Source: Bacteroidota bacterium
Lineage (GTDB): Bacteria; Bacteroidota; Bacteroidia; SpSt-205; S141-50
Direction: 5' to 3'
DNA: 7,091 nt
NCBI GenBank assembly: GCA_015490695.1
Contig: WFXK01000298.1
Location: 1-7,091, forward strand
Shown here in pieces: positions 6,501 through 7,091 of the stretch. The translations under genes and the position numbers were made by a program. Under the pieces are notes generated by a model. The model did not search any database, had not been told where the DNA came from, and was given only the letters and a program-made list of their open reading frames with translations. How positions within the stretch are numbered: position 1 is the first letter of the stretch; each line of letters opens with the position of its first letter.

Positions 6501-7003
6501 GCCTATGCATCATTGCCGCAACCAATAGACAAAATAGTAATACCCTACGGGTCGCTACTTATTTTTATGAACGCCTTAAAAAACGAAACCCCTATTTATT
6601 AGACCTACAACAATTCCAACCCTTGATTCGTCCTGATATTTATCAGTCTTATGACCCTGTCTTAATGCAATGGGCAATGCCGGTAAAAACCCATCAACAA
6701 CTTCTTTTTGTCGTTCCTGAGTACAATGGCAGCATCCCAGGAATTCTAAAATTATTTATTGACCTTTTGCCAAGAGAATATTTTAAAGAAAAAACTTGTT
6801 TTTTAGTTGGTATCAGCGATGGTAAATTTGGAAACTTAAGAGGATTAGACCATTTTACGAATGTTTTACACTATATTGGTTGTTTTGTCCATCCTTATCG
6901 GATTCATATTCCTAACATAAGTACTTGTTTAGCAGAAGATGGTTTGAATAAAATACCTTTAAAAGAGGAAATACAGAACTTTATAGCGCTGCTCAGTAAG
7001 TAG
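6497..7003 (+). CDS. NAD(P)H-dependent FMN reductase family protein (flavodoxin-like fold)
   Basis: This encodes a 168-residue protein of the FMN_red (NADPH-dependent FMN reductase/quinone reductase) family. The N-terminal loop ATNRQNSNTLRVA (about 8-20) fits the flavin phosphate-binding turn. VVPEYNGSIPGILKLFIDLL (72-91) is the family's PEYNGS signature next to the isoalloxazine ring. GISDGKFGNLRGLDHFTNVL (105-124) matches the third conserved loop, often GxFGNLRGLxHL. Such enzymes reduce flavins, quinones, azo compounds or metals with NAD(P)H, and the physiological substrate here cannot be read from the sequence. I chose the ATG at 6497 because it overlaps the rho stop as ATGA and gives the right N-terminus. 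The in-frame upstream start at 6374 would add 41 non-homologous residues encoded inside rho. Confidence 0.85.
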   Translation: MSLCIIAATNRQNSNTLRVATYFYERLKKRNPYLLDLQQFQPLIRPDIYQSYDPVLMQWAMPVKTHQQLLFVVPEYNGSIPGILKLFIDLLPREYFKEKTCFLVGISDGKFGNLRGLDHFTNVLHYIGCFVHPYRIHIPNISTCLAEDGLNKIPLKEEIQNFIALLSK

Positions 7004-7009
7004 CTTGAT

Positions 7010-7091
7010 ATGTTGAGGTTGGTAATTAAAGTAAGAGAACATTATAAGAAGCAGGATTTACACGATGTAGCAGCAGTACCAGCTGATGAAG
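7010..7091 (+). CDS. Start of an unrecognised reading frame (partial, runs off right edge)
   Basis: An ATG 6 bases after the reductase stop opens 27 codons without a stop up to the window edge. It reads MLRLVIKVREHYKKQDLHDV and onward: a short hydrophobic beginning followed by charged residues. The other forward frames of this stretch contain stops. The tight spacing matches the style of every gene upstream, which supports a real start and probable co-transcription. I do not recognise the family from this fragment and assign no function. The chance of a random 27-codon open frame is not negligible. Confidence 0.5.
   Translation, partial: MLRLVIKVREHYKKQDLHDVAAVPADE

Overview
The window is a dense block of housekeeping genes, all on the + strand, from a bacterium that looks like a member of the Bacteroidota (or a close sister lineage). 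Four things point there. The order map-infA-rpmJ-rpsM-rpsK-rpsD-rpoA-rplQ fits that group. The L36 protein is the type without zinc ligands. L17 has a long basic/acidic C-terminal tail. Almost every start codon lacks a Shine-Dalgarno (SD) sequence and has A/T-rich DNA before it. The genus cannot be named from the sequence. Base composition is moderately AT-rich.

Layout: 1-119 is the 3' end of map (methionine aminopeptidase), overlapping infA (112-330) by 8 bases. A short rpmJ (341-457) follows, then rpsM (460-840), rpsK (850-1230), rpsD (1230-1835), rpoA (1849-2844) and rplQ (2856-3338). This is the bacterial alpha operon. The run continues without a visible break into pckA (3353-4939, ATP-type PEP carboxykinase), rho (4953-6500, transcription terminator with a disordered insertion), a small flavodoxin-fold NAD(P)H/FMN reductase gene (6497-7003) and the start of an unrecognised reading frame (7010-7091). 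No gap between genes exceeds 14 bases, three gene pairs overlap, and no stretch of 300 bases lacks a gene. I found no convincing promoter, intrinsic terminator, tRNA, repeat, CRISPR array or mobile element.

The first part supplies translation (N-terminal methionine removal, initiation factor IF-1, ribosomal proteins L36, S13, S11, S4 and L17) and transcription (RNA polymerase alpha). The second part joins a gluconeogenic/anaplerotic enzyme, the termination factor Rho and a flavin reductase to the same transcriptional direction. The spacing suggests at least partial co-transcription, but this is inferred.

This is core-genome DNA and I see no undescribed system in it. The points most worth a second look are the Rho insertion and two unusual Rho residues, the attachment of pckA-rho-reductase to the alpha operon, the contrast between SD-less starts and strong SD-like motifs inside genes, and the shifts in G/C usage within pckA.
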